Source: Streptomyces reniochalinae (GTDB lineage Bacteria; Actinomycetota; Actinomycetes; Streptomycetales; Streptomycetaceae). From it: DNA of 64,000 nucleotides. Shown here one piece after another: positions 63,015 to 64,000 of the stretch. Position 1 is the first letter of the stretch. Every line of letters starts with the position of its first letter. The stretch spans positions 124,001 to 188,000 of the forward strand of contig NZ_QOIM01000040.1 in assembly GCF_003323735.1 (NCBI RefSeq), given 5' to 3'. The notes under the pieces were generated by a model. That model was given only the letters and a program-made list of their open reading frames with translations. It searched no databases and was not told where the DNA came from. The position numbers and the translations under genes are program-made.

Positions 63015-64000
63015 TTGGGCTCGGGAGGGTACGAACTCCCCCCAGGTGACGGCGGTGAGGGGCCGGACGGTGGCGGAGCCGCCGCCCAGGACGGGACGGC
63101 CGACGACCCGCCGGGCGGTTGGGAAACGGGTGTGCCGCCCAGGAGCGGGCTGGGGGAGGCCGGGCTCCAGCCGGGCGCCGTTCCGCTGGCCCGCCCCATG
63201 GAGATCGGCGCGGACGTGGGGTGGGACGAGAACGACTGGGCGCAGGTCCGCACCAGGGCGCAGCGCGCCGGGCGCGCCTACGTGTGGCTGAATCTGGTCG
63301 AACAGCGGATGCGCGCGGTCGTCTCCGCCGTGCTGCGGCCGATCTACGAGCCGGTGCACGGCGAGGAGTGGGTCATCGCCGCCGCGGGCCCCGCGGGGCA
63401 GGAGTGGGTGCAGCGGGCCGTCGCCGTGCGGGAGGTCAGCCGCCGCAAGGGCTATCTGCTCGATCCGGCGGACGACACCCTCATCTCCTTCCTCACCCTG
63501 CCGCAGCTGCGCGAGCTGATGGTGCAGCACTGGCCCTGCTTCGAGCCGTACTTCGCCGACCGCAGGGAGGTGGAGCTGGCGCTGGACGAGCTGGAGGTCG
63601 CCCGCAGCGCGGTGGCACGCAACCGCGCGCTGTCCGAGACGGTGCTCGCGCAGGCCGAACGGATGTGCCGCAGGCTGCTGGAGGTGCTGGGCGCGGCCCC
63701 GCGGGGCGCCGCCTCGGTGGAGAGGCTGCCCGTGGACGCCGTCGAGGAGCTGGTCGGAGACCGGTTCGCGGACGTGGTCGGTGTCCACGCCGATCGCGTA
63801 CGGCTGCAACGCCAGCTGCCCGCGGAGGACCTGTTCGCCGGGGCGCGCAGGCTGGACGCCATCGGCATCGGGCTCAACCTGCTGGTGCAGAACTACAGCG
63901 GGCGGCGGCTCGTACGACTGGCCGAGGCAGGATGCCGGGTGCGGCTGCTGTTCATGAACCCGGCGAGCAGCGCGCTGCGGCGCAGGGAGCGGGAGCTGGG
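63015..64000 (+). CDS. HEPN-domain protein of the SAV2148 type, C-terminus beyond the window
   Basis: At least 328 aa. A Gly/Pro-rich N-terminus (GSGGYELPPGDGG) leads to the conserved start VPLARPMEIGADVGWDEN, then a helical domain with RAYVWLNLVEQRMRAVV and a Rx5H motif (R166 to H172 in LRELMVQHWPCFEPYF), the active-site pattern of HEPN RNases. The part near the edge (YSGRRLVRLAEAGCRVRLLFMNPAS) resembles the PLD-like module that follows in this family. I recall it as the SAV2148-type HEPN protein of Streptomyces. The start is uncertain: TTG at 63015 or TTG at 62967 are in frame. Confidence 0.75.
   Translation, partial: MGSGGYELPPGDGGEGPDGGGAAAQDGTADDPPGGWETGVPPRSGLGEAGLQPGAVPLARPMEIGADVGWDENDWAQVRTRAQRAGRAYVWLNLVEQRMRAVVSAVLRPIYEPVHGEEWVIAAAGPAGQEWVQRAVAVREVSRRKGYLLDPADDTLISFLTLPQLRELMVQHWPCFEPYFADRREVELALDELEVARSAVARNRALSETVLAQAERMCRRLLEVLGAAPRGAASVERLPVDAVEELVGDRFADVVGVHADRVRLQRQLPAEDLFAGARRLDAIGIGLNLLVQNYSGRRLVRLAEAGCRVRLLFMNPASSALRRREREL

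Overview
The window is a high-GC actinobacterial chromosome segment, almost certainly Streptomyces or a close relative. GTG starts are frequent, nearly every codon ends in G or C, sugar-importer operons lack an ATPase, two sites match the DasR consensus, and there is a ROK regulator beside xylFGH, an AfsR/SARP-type regulator and a coproporphyrin-type haem gene set. From memory, the order aconitase - ngc-like importer - ROK - xylFGH - dxs - thiolase/fadB - RNase D - DUF3000 - hemE - hemY - hemQ - murC - msrB resembles the SCO5999-SCO6061 stretch of S. coelicolor. I had no database to confirm this.

Layout. 1-3.8 kb: the start of an APC amino-acid permease, divergent from aconitase; the gap holds a perfect 24-bp palindrome and a DmdR/IdeR-like iron box. 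3.9-19.7 kb: a carbohydrate-uptake island. It holds a secreted GH92 enzyme with an altered catalytic-acid motif, an NgcEFG-like N-acetylglucosamine/chitobiose importer, a second CUT1-type sugar importer (each of these two preceded by a DasR-like site and lacking its own ATPase), a ROK regulator and a xylose-type XylFGH importer. 19.8-25.9 kb: a two-gene unit of a 133-aa protein ending in Gly-Gly plus a DUF4132 protein, then (minus strand) a small membrane protein and a SARP-NB-ARC regulator. 25.9-27.2 kb: repeat-rich DNA without a supportable gene.

27.2-45.5 kb: dxs, a GT39-type membrane glycosyltransferase, a fatty-acid oxidation pair (thiolase and FadB-like), RNase D, an orphan LuxR-type response regulator, a 1.1-kb repeat-rich spacer, DUF3000, hemE, a CoA-disulfide-reductase-like enzyme, hemY, hemQ and a secreted TAP-like hydrolase. 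45.7-49.8 kb: a DUF692 (MNIO-type) enzyme with a small overlapping partner and an upstream frame-disrupted ORF, a PTH2-like hydrolase, and a divergent two-gene ABC transporter. 49.8-64 kb: PhoX-like phosphatase, ZapE-type ATPase, RibD-like reductase, a stress-protein-like gene, murC, msrB, two MFS transporters, a dihydrolipoamide-dehydrogenase-like gene divergent from a LysR regulator, a DHFR-family reductase, and the first part of a HEPN-domain protein cut by the window edge.

How it fits together. The 3.9-19.7 kb block looks like a programme for scavenging fungal cell wall and plant polymer sugars, tied to the DasR regulon. The haem genes hemE, hemY and hemQ fit the coproporphyrin-dependent pathway, and the aconitase upstream region suggests combined oxidative-stress or citrate and iron control. 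Several genes (19848, 29284, 48157, 60205, possibly 48123 and 52501) have a -10-like hexamer 6-8 nt before the start codon and no Shine-Dalgarno, so leaderless transcripts are likely common here. No rRNA, tRNA, CRISPR array, transposase or prophage gene was seen.
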